Source: Salinarchaeum sp. IM2453 (lineage in GTDB: Archaea > Halobacteriota > Halobacteria > Halobacteriales > Salinarchaeaceae). From it: a DNA stretch of 64,000 nucleotides. The notes under the pieces were generated by a model. It had not been told where the DNA came from. It made no database searches and saw only the letters and a list, made by a program, of their open reading frames with translations. Shown piece by piece: positions 1 to 9,625 of this stretch. Numbering within the stretch: position 1 is the stretch's first letter; every line of letters starts with the position of its first letter. The position numbers were made by a program, and so were the translations under genes. The stretch covers positions 375,226 through 439,225 of the forward strand of contig NZ_CP081183.1 in the NCBI RefSeq assembly GCF_019693215.1, read 5' to 3'.

Positions 1-756
1 GAACTAAAGCTTACGAACCGAACACCAGAACGAGCAGAAGATCTTGCACGCCATCTTGAGGTCTCTTGTAATATTATCCCACTTTCAGCAATTACATCAC
101 ACCTCCCAGAGACAGATATCGTTATCACAAGTACGGCAAGCAGTGAACCACTGCTAACAGACACAGAATTTGCAGATGCTGGACAAACAATTGTTATTGA
201 TATTGCACAGCCACGGGATGTGAAGCCAAGCGTTGATAAATACGAACACGTGACAGCATACGATCTTGATGCACTTGAGTCGGTTACAGAAGCAACGCAG
301 GAACAACGACAGGCAGCCGCAAATAAAGTCGAAACTATTGTTGATGATGAGCTAGATCAATTGCTTGAGCAGTTCAAACGCAAGCGTGCCGATCAGGTTA
401 TTCAGGCAATGTACGAAGGAGCAGAGGAAATCAAAGAAGAAGAGCTTCAAAACGCAATTCAACAGGCTGAGACAGCAGGCGAATTGACTGATGATCAAAA
501 ACAGGCACTGGAAGCAATGGCAGATGCGCTAATGAATCGACTGCTTGCTGCCCCGACAAAAAGTCTAAGAGACGCTGCCGCAGAAGATGACTGGAATACA
601 ATCCATACTGCAATTGAGCTATTCAATCCAAACTGGGACGGAAACAATCCACCCCAGGGCCACAAGTCAATGTCAAGGGGACATCACTCAGGTACAAACG
701 CATCCTCAGCAGAATTCCCACACGGTCAGTCTCCTCCATCAAAACAAGGAGACTGA
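1..756 (+). CDS. hemA: Glutamyl-tRNA reductase, C-terminal part (5' end outside window)
   Basis: This enzyme reduces glutamyl-tRNA(Glu) to glutamate-1-semialdehyde, the first committed step of C5 tetrapyrrole (haem, sirohaem, cobamide) synthesis. The frame is already open at base 1 and reads through family landmarks: NRTPERAEDLA in the NADPH-binding domain, then DIVITSTASSEP and VIDIAQPRDV. These are followed by the long helical dimerisation domain (about codons 90-210). The start codon lies upstream of the window. After the AIELFNP segment the last 35 or so residues are a Ser/His/Pro-rich tail, longer and less conserved than the catalytic part; haloarchaeal HemA tails vary. An inverted repeat follows the stop, and the next gene is convergent. 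Confidence 0.93.
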   Translation, partial: ELKLTNRTPERAEDLARHLEVSCNIIPLSAITSHLPETDIVITSTASSEPLLTDTEFADAGQTIVIDIAQPRDVKPSVDKYEHVTAYDLDALESVTEATQEQRQAAANKVETIVDDELDQLLEQFKRKRADQVIQAMYEGAEEIKEEELQNAIQQAETAGELTDDQKQALEAMADALMNRLLAAPTKSLRDAAAEDDWNTIHTAIELFNPNWDGNNPPQGHKSMSRGHHSGTNASSAEFPHGQSPPSKQGD

Positions 757-767
757 ATACCTATTTT

Positions 768-820
768 TCTGCAGGCGGAGCAGGCCGAATGCCTCGGGGC
801 CTGATCCCGAGGTACTTCAC
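768..820 (-). repeat. Dispersed palindromic element, copy A
   Basis: The core is a perfect 7 bp hairpin, CCTCGGG at 792-798 and CCCGAGG at 806-812. On the minus strand it reads GTGAAGTACCTCGGG, then the palindrome, GGCATTCGGCC and an end in CTGCAGA. The same order occurs at 5832, 16186, 26920 and 28654. It fills the gap between the convergent hemA and RNase H-like genes. It resembles the right-end palindrome of IS200/IS605-derived elements; it could also act as a bidirectional terminator. Confidence 0.75.
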
Positions 821-840
821 GATAAAGAAGACATTATCGT

Positions 841-1467
841 TCAATCACTTGCAGGTGGTCGTTTGGATCGAGACGGTGGTGGAACTCCTTCTGGAGTGTT
901 CTCGGTCTCAGGGTTAGTGGATCGTTGTGGGAGTTCACGGTTTACATGTCCATATTGGTCGGGACGATTAGCAAGTGGATGCGCAGGATTATGATCACTC
1001 CTAATTCGAGCAGCACGGATATTATCAAATCCAGCGATACGTGCTTGAATGCCTCGCCAGTGGTTTTCGGTTATCTGTGGCACAGTTACGGAATGTGTAA
1101 ACTCATAATCCGGCCGATTAATCGCCAACGTCATCGAGTTAACATTCTCTGCGAGCTGGTCGTGATCAACAAGAATACCAACAGTTGCATCAGCGGATAC
1201 GTGCTCAGCGAGGACGTCTAAGCCGAGATGTAGTGCTCGGTACTCAGCAACGTTATTATCTGGTGGCGAGTCAGGAACGGAAAGACGAGTCACTCGTGAG
1301 CCATCATATGCCTCAATAACAACGCCGAGCCCTCCTCCACGTTCACGGAAGGACCCATCGGTTGCAACATAGTAATCACGATGGTGAGAATGTGGTGGAT
1401 GAGCAATGTGCGGCGTCGGTGACTCATCAAAGAGGTCTCGCAACACCGGCCGACCATGTGTTGCCAT
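841..1467 (-). CDS. RNase H-fold protein (RNase HI-like)
   Basis: The 208 aa protein has an RNase H-like core. ATDGSF contains the first acidic residue (D37), NNVAEYRALHLGL the second (E75), and ILVDHDQLAENVN the third (D101). The place where RNase HI has an NRADxLA-type fourth motif reads HNPAHPLANR, so the usual last Asp seems replaced by His. A 30-residue His-rich lead precedes the fold, and a Pro/Ser/Arg-rich tail of about 30 residues follows. A second, more typical RNase HI is at 22137-22730, so this copy may act on other substrates or bind without cutting. It is a lone gene, convergent with hemA. Confidence 0.75.
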   Translation of the reverse strand: MATHGRPVLRDLFDESPTPHIAHPPHSHHRDYYVATDGSFRERGGGLGVVIEAYDGSRVTRLSVPDSPPDNNVAEYRALHLGLDVLAEHVSADATVGILVDHDQLAENVNSMTLAINRPDYEFTHSVTVPQITENHWRGIQARIAGFDNIRAARIRSDHNPAHPLANRPDQYGHVNRELPQRSTNPETENTPEGVPPPSRSKRPPASD

Positions 1468-1519
1468 ACAGTATCATTGTCCTGCGATGTTATATAAATT
1501 ACGAGGGGAAAGGTCGGAG

Positions 1520-1765
1520 CTACTTAAGTCGCCAGAGGTGGATCATCAAGGCATTCAGCGAGAGTAACAACAGGAAAGCAATAGTCTGTGTCACAGTGTT
1601 CAGACCGGTAAACAGAAGGGGAAGATACAAGAATGGAAGCGAAATCGAAGCCCACGCACTTATTGCACGAAGTTGGTCACCGAATCGATGGACAAACTCG
1701 GAAATATGCAACGACTGCTCAGAACGAGATTGAGAAAACTCCGAGGAATCCGGAACCTGTGACAT
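1520..1765 (-). CDS. Small two-helix membrane protein
   Basis: Unrecognised 81 aa protein. I chose the internal ATG at 1765 (MSQVPDSSEF) because the longer frame adds a Cys/Met-rich lead unlike haloarchaeal protein. A polar N-terminal half (about 35 residues) is followed by two hydrophobic segments, roughly residues 36-57 and 60-77, ending in a short basic HLWRLK. This suggests a small inner-membrane protein with its N-terminus in the cytoplasm. It lies downstream of cdc48 on the same strand, about 100 bases away, without clear coupling. Confidence 0.55.
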   Translation of the reverse strand: MSQVPDSSEFSQSRSEQSLHISEFVHRFGDQLRAISAWASISLPFLYLPLLFTGLNTVTQTIAFLLLLSLNALMIHLWRLK

Positions 1766-1861
1766 CTTGCCACAGTGTATGACACACATGCACATATATT
1801 TTCGGAATGACAATTGTATGACAAATATCAGAAAACAAGAACAAAAGAAGAGAGAAGACAG

Positions 1862-4087
1862 CTACTGGAAGCCAATGCGGCCGCTTTGTCGTCGGTCAGT
1901 AGGCCCGGACGTATGACCTTGGAATTCCTCTTCAATTTGCTCGTAGTAGTCAGTCAGCTCGTCTGTAATTGTTGGACGGACTGAGCCAAGTGCATCCTCA
2001 AAGTGACGCATATTAACGGTTTCAGCATCAGGATCGTCGCGTAATGCCTCAATGGCAGCCTCACGGGCAATTGTCTCCAGATCTGAACCAACGTACCCAT
2101 CAGTATCCTCAGCCAGTTGTCGAAGGCTGACATCAGGAGCGAGTGGAGTGTCTTCAGTGTGAATTTTCAGGATCTGTTCTCGGCCATCAGTATCCGGCTC
2201 TCCAACCATGACGAGCCGATCAAAGCGACCCGATCGGATCAGAGCTGGATCAATCATGTCAGGTCGGTTCGTAGCGCCAACAACCATGACGTTCTCCATT
2301 TCTTCGAGTCCATCTAGCTCAGTCAGCAACTGGTTGACAACTCGCTCTGCAACGTTTGAGTTTGAGTTCTGCGAGCGATTTGGTGCGAGGGAGTCGAGTT
2401 CATCGAAGAAAATCACGGTTGGGGCGACTTGCCGAGCTTTCCGGAACGTTTCTCGAATCGCTTTCTCCGATTCACCAACCCATTTGCTCAGCAGTTGTGG
2501 GCCGCGAACTGAGATAAAGTTAGCATTGGTTTCATTTGCGACGGCTTTGGCCATAAGGGTCTTTCCGGTACCCGGTGGTCCATAAAGTAAGACACCCTTC
2601 GGTGGCTCAATGCCGAGACGTGTAAACCGTTCAGGATTGCGCATTGGCCATTCGATTGATTCTTGAATGTCTCGTTTGGCATCTTGCAATCCACCAACAT
2701 CATCCCACGAGACTTTCGGGAGCTCAACAAGGACTTCTCGCATGGCGGATGGCTCAACCTCACCCAGCGCATTCTTGAAGTCTTCGCGTTTGACAATCAT
2801 GCGGTCGATGAGGCTCGGCGGGATGTCTTCCTCATCAAGATCGATTTCTGGGAGATATCGCCGAAGTGCACGCATTGCTGCTTCTTTTGTAAGTGACTTA
2901 ATGTCAGCACCAACGAATCCATGCGTTTCGGCAGCAAGGTTGTTAATATCGACGTCATCAGATAGAGGCATTCCTCGGGTGTGGATCTGAAGGATTTCAG
3001 AGCGACCGGTTTCATTTGGTACTCCAATCTCAATTTCACGGTCGAATCTGCCAGGTCGACGTAAGGCTGGATCAACCGAGTCAACACGGTTGGTCGCCGC
3101 GATGACAACAACCTGTTCGCGGGTTTCAAGCCCATCCATCATGGTAAGGAGCTGTGCTACAACCCGACGCTCAACTTCACCCGTTACGTCCTCACGCTTA
3201 GGCGCAATCGAGTCCAACTCGTCGATGAAGATGATCGATGGAGATTCTTCGGCTGCATCTTCGAAGATTTCCCGAAGTTGTTGTTCTGATTCACCGTAGT
3301 ACTTTGAAATAATCTCTGGGCCAGCAATCGAGAAGAAACTGGCATTAGTCTCATTTGCGACGGCTTTGGCCATAAGGGTCTTTCCGGTACCTGGTGGACC
3401 GTGTAGTAACACACCTTGTGGCGGTTCAATGCCGAGCTTTTTGAAGATTTGTGGATGCTTCATCGGAAGCTCGACCATTTCTCGAACGCGCTGAATCTCG
3501 TTCTCTAAGCCACCAATGTCTTCATACGTGATTCCACCGCTTGCTTTTTCGTACCCGGTAATAGGTTCTTCGCGAAGTTCTACGTCGGTGTCCTCAGTTA
3601 TCAGGACAACATCATCAGGCTCAGTCTCAACAGCGATGAGCGGGATTGCTTGTCCAGGAGAGCGCATGAACGGGTGATTTGTGCTGCTCATGACTGGGAC
3701 AATGTCATTTGCGACGACAGGTCGTTTCAGAATCTGGCGTTTAACCATGCCAGCAGCGTCAGATCCAAACTGAACACTCGCATCTTCGGGTGGAGCAAGC
3801 GTCAGGGATTCCGCCTTAGTTGCTTCCGCTTTTCGAATTGTCACCCGTTCACCAATACCTACGTCAGCGTTCTGTCGGGTGAACCCGTCAATCCGAACGG
3901 TATCCGTATTCCAGTCTTGGCGATCTGCACGCCAGACCTTTGCTGCTGTCGTTTCCGCACCCTCAATTTCGATGATGTCGCCCGGACTAAGTTTGAGGTG
4001 AAGTAACGTATCCGGGTCTAGTCGAGCGATCCCTCTGCCCGAGTCATTCGGGTAAGCTTTGGCAACTTCCAGTTGGACTTCATTCAT
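1862..4087 (-). CDS. cdc48: CDC48/VAT-type AAA+ ATPase
   Basis: The 741 aa protein has the full CDC48/p97/VAT layout. An N-domain (double-psi barrel plus beta barrel, residues 1-180) comes first. The D1 AAA module has Walker A GPPGTGKT at 230-237 and Walker [10 protein letters not shown] near 285. The D2 module has Walker A at 503-510 and IFFDELDS. Arginine-finger regions RRPGRFDR and IRSGRFDR are present. The family forms hexamers that pull apart folded or tagged proteins, in archaea often feeding the proteasome. The length is normal and nothing looks broken. It is a single gene with about 260 bases upstream before the divergent membrane-protein gene. Confidence 0.96.
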   Translation of the reverse strand: MNEVQLEVAKAYPNDSGRGIARLDPDTLLHLKLSPGDIIEIEGAETTAAKVWRADRQDWNTDTVRIDGFTRQNADVGIGERVTIRKAEATKAESLTLAPPEDASVQFGSDAAGMVKRQILKRPVVANDIVPVMSSTNHPFMRSPGQAIPLIAVETEPDDVVLITEDTDVELREEPITGYEKASGGITYEDIGGLENEIQRVREMVELPMKHPQIFKKLGIEPPQGVLLHGPPGTGKTLMAKAVANETNASFFSIAGPEIISKYYGESEQQLREIFEDAAEESPSIIFIDELDSIAPKREDVTGEVERRVVAQLLTMMDGLETREQVVVIAATNRVDSVDPALRRPGRFDREIEIGVPNETGRSEILQIHTRGMPLSDDVDINNLAAETHGFVGADIKSLTKEAAMRALRRYLPEIDLDEEDIPPSLIDRMIVKREDFKNALGEVEPSAMREVLVELPKVSWDDVGGLQDAKRDIQESIEWPMRNPERFTRLGIEPPKGVLLYGPPGTGKTLMAKAVANETNANFISVRGPQLLSKWVGESEKAIRETFRKARQVAPTVIFFDELDSLAPNRSQNSNSNVAERVVNQLLTELDGLEEMENVMVVGATNRPDMIDPALIRSGRFDRLVMVGEPDTDGREQILKIHTEDTPLAPDVSLRQLAEDTDGYVGSDLETIAREAAIEALRDDPDAETVNMRHFEDALGSVRPTITDELTDYYEQIEEEFQGHTSGPTDRRQSGRIGFQ

Positions 4088-4318
4088 GCTGTAAGGTTAT
4101 TTGATATCAGATGTGAACGCCGATATGTCTTTTGTTGGCAATACCTATATCACAATATGTACCAATTGATAGCATTATATAAACAACATAGGCAGCCACC
4201 ACTTTGAGCATACAAAGTGAAATCATGTACAGCGATATGGAATGTTTGACAATACAACGATTATAGCGCAGGGCAAGCCAGAAACACCGGTGCTGTTGTC
4301 CGAATGTCTGACGTACTG

Positions 4319-4326
4319 TTATAAGT
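4319..4326 (+). promoter_or_regulatory. TATA box for the Ser/Thr-rich membrane protein
   Basis: TTATAAGT lies 24-31 bases before the ATG at 4350. This is the haloarchaeal spacing for a leaderless or near-leaderless transcript, and it decides between the 4350 start and the longer frame from 4242. Confidence 0.6.
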
Positions 4327-4349
4327 ATGGACTACAAACTACAGGTAAC

Positions 4350-5822
4350 ATGAATAGCCTTGCGGATACCTATGGTAACGGTTCTATTGGGAGCGACGGG
4401 GGTGGACGGCGACGGCCACTAGCGATTGGGCTGATTGTGGCAGGAGCAATATTGATTCTTGTAGGGGCGATAATGCTGTTTGGATCCGTTGGAAGTGGGG
4501 CAACGCCATATCTCATCGCTGGGGTACTTGGCGGGCTGGCGTTGCCAACTGTCCTCGTCGGAGTTGTAGCAACGCTCCAGACGTCACCGGAGTTACGGGT
4601 GATTGCAGCAATTGGTGGAAGTTTAACTATCCTTGGAGTTACCTTATTTTGGTATGCATATCCCGGACAGTGGGGGACATTTGGAAATAATCCGGCCGGC
4701 TATGCCATCGTCAGCTATCTCCTTGGCATGATACTGATTTGCGGTAGTATACTTGCTGGAGCGATGCTTCGACAAGGAATGAGACAAACTTCCGGATTGG
4801 GAGGGTCAAGTACCACCCACACAGGAAGTACATCCGCCTCCACCAGCCAAAGTTCACAAACATACACAACCGCCAACACGAGTCAAGCACAGCAGTGGGA
4901 TGGAGGAACACAGACTGTTACAACGAGCGATGGTGGTACGGTTGAGCGACGAATCAAAGAAGTAGATACGATCGGGACATCATCATCCAGTAACTCACAG
5001 TCGAGGGCACAATCTCAGAGAGGAAGCATGTCATCATCCCCTGAGGTTGATAAGATAACTACATCAGGACAGTCTCAGAGAGAGACACAGAAAAAACAGC
5101 CAGATGAACCATCTCAACAATCACCACGTCTAGATTCACCAGATCGGTCAACAAGCACAACGGGAAGACAGCAAGTAGACGCGGTTCCTGACTCACGGGA
5201 TCGATGGGTGGAAAAAGGAAAACAAGATACGACCACTTTTGATCAGGGTGCCGGTTCTACGAACACAAATGAGCAGTCAGGTAACACCGGATCAACATTC
5301 GGGTCAACAGCCGAAGTGTTTGGATCATCTCGGCAACAAACGAATACGGATACTGGACCAGCAACAAACAAAAATATAGACGCCTCACAGGTCGGCTCAA
5401 GTAAAGATAGAGCGCGATCAGGGCCAAGCACAGCTAACAGCCGAGAGACATCGGGAGACAGTACCACAACAGAATCTGAGTCCACTGGTGGGATCGATAT
5501 CATTGCTGGTGAGGATCAAACAGAGACCACAGAAAGCACTAGTTCGTCCCAAACAACAGGTGCTGCACCAACACAAACGAACTCCTCGCCTGCACAGTTG
5601 GACACAGAGAACACGTCTACATCACGTTGGTCGCCTGATTCTCCACTTGGGGATCCAATCCCAGAGGATCGGAAGCCTGACTTAGCTGATCGTTACTGTG
5701 GGAACTGTGCATACTTTGGATACGGTGACAGTGGTGTACAGCCACATTGTCAGTATCACAATGAAGACCTCAGTGATATGGAAGCCTGTCATGATTGGCA
5801 ACCAAATAGCAAGAGAAACTAA
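4350..5822 (+). CDS. Four-helix membrane protein with long Ser/Thr-rich tail and C-terminal zinc-finger-like motif
   Basis: 490 aa from the ATG chosen by the TATA box at 4319. After a short polar start there are four hydrophobic helices within about residues 25-150. Next come about 280 residues dominated by Ser, Thr, Gln, Asn and Gly, probably disordered. The last 40 residues hold DRYCGNCAYFGYG and then HCQYH and EACHDW, a Cys/His set that could bind one zinc ion. It looks like a haloarchaeal conserved membrane protein of DUF7139-like type (name from memory). The function is unknown. The order of membrane anchor, flexible tether and small Cys/His head suggests the head reaches a partner away from the membrane. 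Confidence 0.7.
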   Translation: MNSLADTYGNGSIGSDGGGRRRPLAIGLIVAGAILILVGAIMLFGSVGSGATPYLIAGVLGGLALPTVLVGVVATLQTSPELRVIAAIGGSLTILGVTLFWYAYPGQWGTFGNNPAGYAIVSYLLGMILICGSILAGAMLRQGMRQTSGLGGSSTTHTGSTSASTSQSSQTYTTANTSQAQQWDGGTQTVTTSDGGTVERRIKEVDTIGTSSSSNSQSRAQSQRGSMSSSPEVDKITTSGQSQRETQKKQPDEPSQQSPRLDSPDRSTSTTGRQQVDAVPDSRDRWVEKGKQDTTTFDQGAGSTNTNEQSGNTGSTFGSTAEVFGSSRQQTNTDTGPATNKNIDASQVGSSKDRARSGPSTANSRETSGDSTTTESESTGGIDIIAGEDQTETTESTSSSQTTGAAPTQTNSSPAQLDTENTSTSRWSPDSPLGDPIPEDRKPDLADRYCGNCAYFGYGDSGVQPHCQYHNEDLSDMEACHDWQPNSKRN

Positions 5823-5831
5823 TCCCAGTCG

Positions 5832-5887
5832 GTCAACTGCTCCGGGGTCAAGCCCCGAGGCACCCTGCCTATATCTCTGTAGACAGA
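5832..5887 (+). repeat. Dispersed palindromic element, copy B
   Basis: GTCAACTGCTCCGGGG is followed by TCAAG, CCCCGAGG, a GGCACCCTGCC mini-hairpin and CTCTGTAGACAGAG, itself a perfect inverted repeat. It occupies nearly all of the 70-base gap between two convergent genes. It matches copies A, C, D and E in order and spacing. Confidence 0.8.
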
Positions 5888-5892
5888 GCAAT

Positions 5893-6348
5893 TCAGGATT
5901 CTTCTTTAACTTGTTCAAGCGTTGATTTGACTTGATCCCAGTGGCCACCTTTCCAGAAGTACTGTCCACAGGACTGACATTGCCAGATACTTTCTGTATC
6001 TGGCGAAGGAACATAATCTGGAACAGTAGTTGCTGGGGGAACTGACTGAACATCTCCGTTACACTGTCCACAGTATTCTGGTTGATCAGCAAGTATCAAC
6101 GGAACACCAGCACCGTGAAGCTCTGAAAGTTGTTCTGTCGTGTGTTTGCTTGTGAGTAGGATTGAATTGGTGGCACGATCTGCAAGCGCCTGGTTGCGAG
6201 TAATAAGTGTGCGATTCTCAGATTCTGAAAGTTCTAGTAAGGCGTCGTCAGCAGTAATATCTTGATCTAATGCATATACCGTATCATGGCTACACATTCG
6301 TAGGTACGAAGCGAGACTACCACACATCGCATCAAGCAGCAGTCGCAT
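5893..6348 (-). CDS. Mut7-C RNase-domain protein
   Basis: The 151 aa protein begins MRLLLDAMCGSLASYLR, the Mut7-C signature, with an early Asp (D6) and a PIN-like core continuing through ITRNQALADRA. The second half has a zinc ribbon, YCGQCNGD then WQCQSCGQYFWKG. The family is predicted to be an RNase related to the C-terminus of Mut-7; the substrate is unknown. Its start is 2 bases after the polX stop, so polX and this gene are probably co-transcribed with the DUF5788-like gene upstream. Confidence 0.85.
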   Translation of the reverse strand: MRLLLDAMCGSLASYLRMCSHDTVYALDQDITADDALLELSESENRTLITRNQALADRATNSILLTSKHTTEQLSELHGAGVPLILADQPEYCGQCNGDVQSVPPATTVPDYVPSPDTESIWQCQSCGQYFWKGGHWDQVKSTLEQVKEES

Positions 6349-6350
6349 GT

Positions 6351-8054
6351 TTATAATGAGTCAGCGGGCATCGTATTAATAATATCGTCTGCAGTTGCCC
6401 AGCCTCGTCTGGCTGTATGAACTCCAAACCGGAGGTATTCATATTCGGGGATTGAATGACTATCTGTATTAATTGCAATCTGTGCACCGGTATCAATTGC
6501 TTCCTTGATAACCTCACCCCATAGATCCAATCGTGCCGGGTTGCTGTTGACTTCCAGAGCTGTATCCGTGCGGGCAGCTGCCTCACCCAATGCAGTTGCA
6601 TCAAATGAAAGCCCAGAGCGTTGGTTAATCAGTCGGCCACTTGGATGGCCAATAATGTCGACATCCGGGTGTTCCATAGCGGCAATAAGGCGGTCAGTGC
6701 CATCTCCGCCAAGCCCACTGTGTGGGGATGCAACAACGATATCAAGGTCTGCAAGCAGTTCATCACTGGTTGAAAGATCGCCGTCAGCCGTGATATTTGT
6801 TTCAACACCAGTTAAAACATCAATCGGAGCATCTGCATCAACTTCATGAACACGTTCAATCTGGTCTCGAAGTTCTGAGTCAGACAACCCAACGCTACCG
6901 ACAATTCCTGGGCCAGAAGCGTGGTCAGTGATTGCAATGTATTCGTGGCCGTATTCAGCTGCACCTGTAATCATCTCTTCAATTGTCCGCCGACCATCTG
7001 ACCAGTCTGTATGGACGTGTAAGTCACCACGGAGATCAGCATGGATGATAAGATCTGGAAGGTCACCTGCTGCAGCTGCATCAATTTCTCCACGGTCTTC
7101 TCGGAGTTCTGGCGGAATCCATTCCAGCCCAAGAATATCATACATTGATTCTTCTGTTTGTCCAGCAAGCCGCTCACTGTCTGTTCCCTTGTCAGCATCG
7201 AATGCTCCGTATTCATTCAGTGAGATATCCTGGTCCAATGCATAGTTTCGGAGTGTCACATTGTGCTCTTTGCTACCAGTAAAGTACTGAAGTGCACTGC
7301 CGAACTGATCTGCATCGACAATGCGAAGGTCGGTTCGAACACCGCGGTATCGGATACTCGCTTTCTTTGAACCAGACTCAATAACTTGGTTAGCCTGGTC
7401 AACGAACATTTCAACGACATCTTCAGGGGAGTCACTTCCAACAAGGATATCAACATCACCGATTGTCGGGCGCCAGCGGCGAATTGAGCCAGCAACTTCA
7501 CACTCGTCAACAGCATCGTGTGCATCAAAAAGATCAAGCAGTTCATCAGCGATCGGACGGGCATCACCAAGCAGTTCTCGCTCTTGAGCTTCTTTTGCAA
7601 ACTGGATATTTTCAAGGATATTCTGCTCAGTTTTAGCACCAAAGCCAGAAATATCTCGGATGCGGTTTTCCTGTGCAGCCTGCTCGAGATCAGTCAGCGT
7701 GCGGACATCCAGTTCAGTGTAGAGTTTACCGGCAGTTTTTGGGCCAACACCTTCAACGCTGGTCAATGCAGCAATATCAATTGGCATCTCCCCGCGAAGT
7801 GCCTCTAATTCTTCAATTGAATCAGTTTCAACATACTCGTTGATTTTTGTAGCAATCGCCTCACCAACTCGATCGATCTCCTGTAATTGATCGGGAGTCA
7901 GTTCTGCGACTGGTTGTGACTGTTCACGAATATTGTCTGCAGCGCGGCGGTATGCCGTTGGTTTGTACTCGACACCAGTCGCCTCTAAACGATCAGCAAA
8001 TTCTTCCAATAGTGATGCAATCTCGGTATTTGTTGGTGTAGATGTATCACTCAC
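6351..8054 (-). CDS. polX: Family X DNA polymerase with PHP domain
   Basis: The 567 aa protein has helix-hairpin-helix elements near the N-terminus. The nucleotidyltransferase motif GSIRRWRPTIGDVDILV carries the catalytic Asp pair. The C-terminal PHP phosphoesterase domain starts at GDLHVHTDWSDG and runs through AITDHASG and INTDSHSIPEY. This is the bacterial/archaeal PolX layout, linked to base-excision repair with gap filling and 3'-end processing. The 3' end of the upstream gene overlaps its start by 4 bases (ATGA type), implying coupled translation. Confidence 0.95.
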   Translation of the reverse strand: MSDTSTPTNTEIASLLEEFADRLEATGVEYKPTAYRRAADNIREQSQPVAELTPDQLQEIDRVGEAIATKINEYVETDSIEELEALRGEMPIDIAALTSVEGVGPKTAGKLYTELDVRTLTDLEQAAQENRIRDISGFGAKTEQNILENIQFAKEAQERELLGDARPIADELLDLFDAHDAVDECEVAGSIRRWRPTIGDVDILVGSDSPEDVVEMFVDQANQVIESGSKKASIRYRGVRTDLRIVDADQFGSALQYFTGSKEHNVTLRNYALDQDISLNEYGAFDADKGTDSERLAGQTEESMYDILGLEWIPPELREDRGEIDAAAAGDLPDLIIHADLRGDLHVHTDWSDGRRTIEEMITGAAEYGHEYIAITDHASGPGIVGSVGLSDSELRDQIERVHEVDADAPIDVLTGVETNITADGDLSTSDELLADLDIVVASPHSGLGGDGTDRLIAAMEHPDVDIIGHPSGRLINQRSGLSFDATALGEAAARTDTALEVNSNPARLDLWGEVIKEAIDTGAQIAINTDSHSIPEYEYLRFGVHTARRGWATADDIINTMPADSL

Positions 8055-8485
8055 AATTTTTCCCTCCGCTGTGTTGGATCGTTCCCAAGAACTTGTTTGA
8101 GAAACCGAACCCAGCGCTTCTGTGATTCAACCTGATGTTCGGATGCTTCCTGCTCAATCTCCGGTGAAAGCTCATCTAAGGCATTAAGCGCACGATCAAT
8201 GCCGATAATTTCGTCAGCAAGCGTTTCTCCCTGTTTACGAGAGATGGATCCTTCCTGAAGCGTATGAAGACGCATGCGGCGTGCTCGGCGAAGATTACGC
8301 TTTGCCTGTCGAATGCGCTCGCGTTCCGCTTTTGGATATGTCTCACGACGACGGATTTCAAAGACGAAGTCACGTAGTGCCACAGAGCTTTCCTGAATTG
8401 TAATCTCATCAGGGATTGAAGCACCAATTGTTGCCCCTTGTCGCTCAACACGCTCAAGAAGCTGCTTGCGTTCGTACTCTCTCAC
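8051..8485 (-). CDS. Basic/acidic coiled-coil protein upstream of polX (DUF5788-like)
   Basis: 144 aa from a GTG start at 8485 (VREYERKQLLERVERQ). The longer frame adds a hydrophobic lead with unusual composition that is probably not translated. The protein is mostly charged helix: IRRRETYPKAERERIRQAKRNLRRARRMR, then a helical region with LADEIIGIDRALNALDEL. It fits a conserved haloarchaeal family found before polX (DUF5788, from memory). The function is unknown. The conserved coupling to polX suggests a role in repair, which is inference. Confidence 0.72.
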   Translation of the reverse strand: MREYERKQLLERVERQGATIGASIPDEITIQESSVALRDFVFEIRRRETYPKAERERIRQAKRNLRRARRMRLHTLQEGSISRKQGETLADEIIGIDRALNALDELSPEIEQEASEHQVESQKRWVRFLKQVLGNDPTQRREKL

Positions 8486-8731
8486 AGCGATTACTGATAC
8501 GGCTACGTGATTGATCAATGCATCGCCAATGTTGGGACAAGTGCCATGTACAAATAGTTTAACAAAATTGAACACTAGAATGAGGATGAATCGGGCGAGA
8601 AAAAATACAGCGGTGCGGCTGAATAACAAAATCGTATTACCAACAACTGTTAATCACATTGTGAGAGGCAGGAAAAGCAACGATGGGCTAAAGCAATCGC
8701 AAGTTCCTTTGTCTGGGCCTACATAGCACAG

Positions 8732-9622
8732 ATGATGCCGAAATGTGACGTGTGCGGTTACGAGGTAACGCTCCCGCGTGAGTGTTCATATTGTGGCGGC
8801 ACGTATTGTGAAGACCACCGCCTGCCAGAAGCCCACGATTGTCCAGGGCTCGATCAGGCAACTTCACCGCAACGAGGAAGTCCATCTGACGGCGCATGGG
8901 GAAGGCAGCAGCAAACAGGACCGGACTTTGATGGTGCACCATATGGAAGCGATCCAGACGGCAGCGGCATTGCCGGATATTTCAAGAAGAACATGACCTT
9001 CGTGTTCTTGATGGCAATGTGGCTTGTGTTTGGCCTTCAGTTGGTGTTACAGCAATTTGGAGTTAATACGGTACAATATATTGCACTGGACACATTCCAC
9101 GTTGCGTATGTATGGACATGGATTACTGCCATCTTTGCACATGGTGGATTTGCTCACATTGCGATGAACAGTATTGTCCTGTACTTCTTTGGGCCATTAC
9201 TGGAACGGCGAGCTGGAAGCAAATCATTCACACTGCTCTTTATTGGTTCAGGAGTACTCGCTGGGCTCGGACAGATACTGATCAGCTTTATTGAAGGCGC
9301 ACCGACAGCTGTTGTTGGTGCCAGTGGTGCGATACTGGCAGTAATGGGTGCAATGACAGTACTGAATCCAAACCTTCGGGTACTGTTGTTCTTTATTATT
9401 CCGATGCCACTCTGGGTCCTGACAATTGGGTTTGCGATGATTTCGGTGTTCATTATGGTGACAGGCGGAGTCGGATTAGGTGGAATTGCACACGGAGCGC
9501 ACTTGCTTGGATTGCTTGTTGGGCTTGTATATGGCCGCCATCTGAAGAAGAAGGGCGTTTCAGCACCTCAACAGCTTCAGTTTGGCGGCGGCCGCCGTCG
9601 TGGGCCTGGTGGAAGATTCTAA
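8732..9622 (+). CDS. Rhomboid-family intramembrane protease with N-terminal AN1-type zinc finger
   Basis: 296 aa. The first 40 residues hold CDVCGYEVTLPRECSYCGG..CEDHR..HDC, an AN1-like zinc finger. A polar linker and about six membrane helices follow. Catalytic rhomboid features are the Ser in VVGASGAILAVMG and the His in GIAHGAHLLGLLVGL, with an early His in GGFAHIAMNSIVLYFFG. Rhomboids cut transmembrane substrates within the membrane. The AN1 plus rhomboid fusion is known in haloarchaea. Either of the first two Met codons could be the start. Endonuclease V begins 3 bases after the stop. Confidence 0.93.
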   Translation: MMPKCDVCGYEVTLPRECSYCGGTYCEDHRLPEAHDCPGLDQATSPQRGSPSDGAWGRQQQTGPDFDGAPYGSDPDGSGIAGYFKKNMTFVFLMAMWLVFGLQLVLQQFGVNTVQYIALDTFHVAYVWTWITAIFAHGGFAHIAMNSIVLYFFGPLLERRAGSKSFTLLFIGSGVLAGLGQILISFIEGAPTAVVGASGAILAVMGAMTVLNPNLRVLLFFIIPMPLWVLTIGFAMISVFIMVTGGVGLGGIAHGAHLLGLLVGLVYGRHLKKKGVSAPQQLQFGGGRRRGPGGRF

Positions 9623-9625
9623 ATA

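Noticed and set aside
4242-4349. Longer start for the Ser/Thr-rich membrane protein
   Set aside because: The TATA box at 4319 lies inside this extension, so it would be upstream of the transcript.
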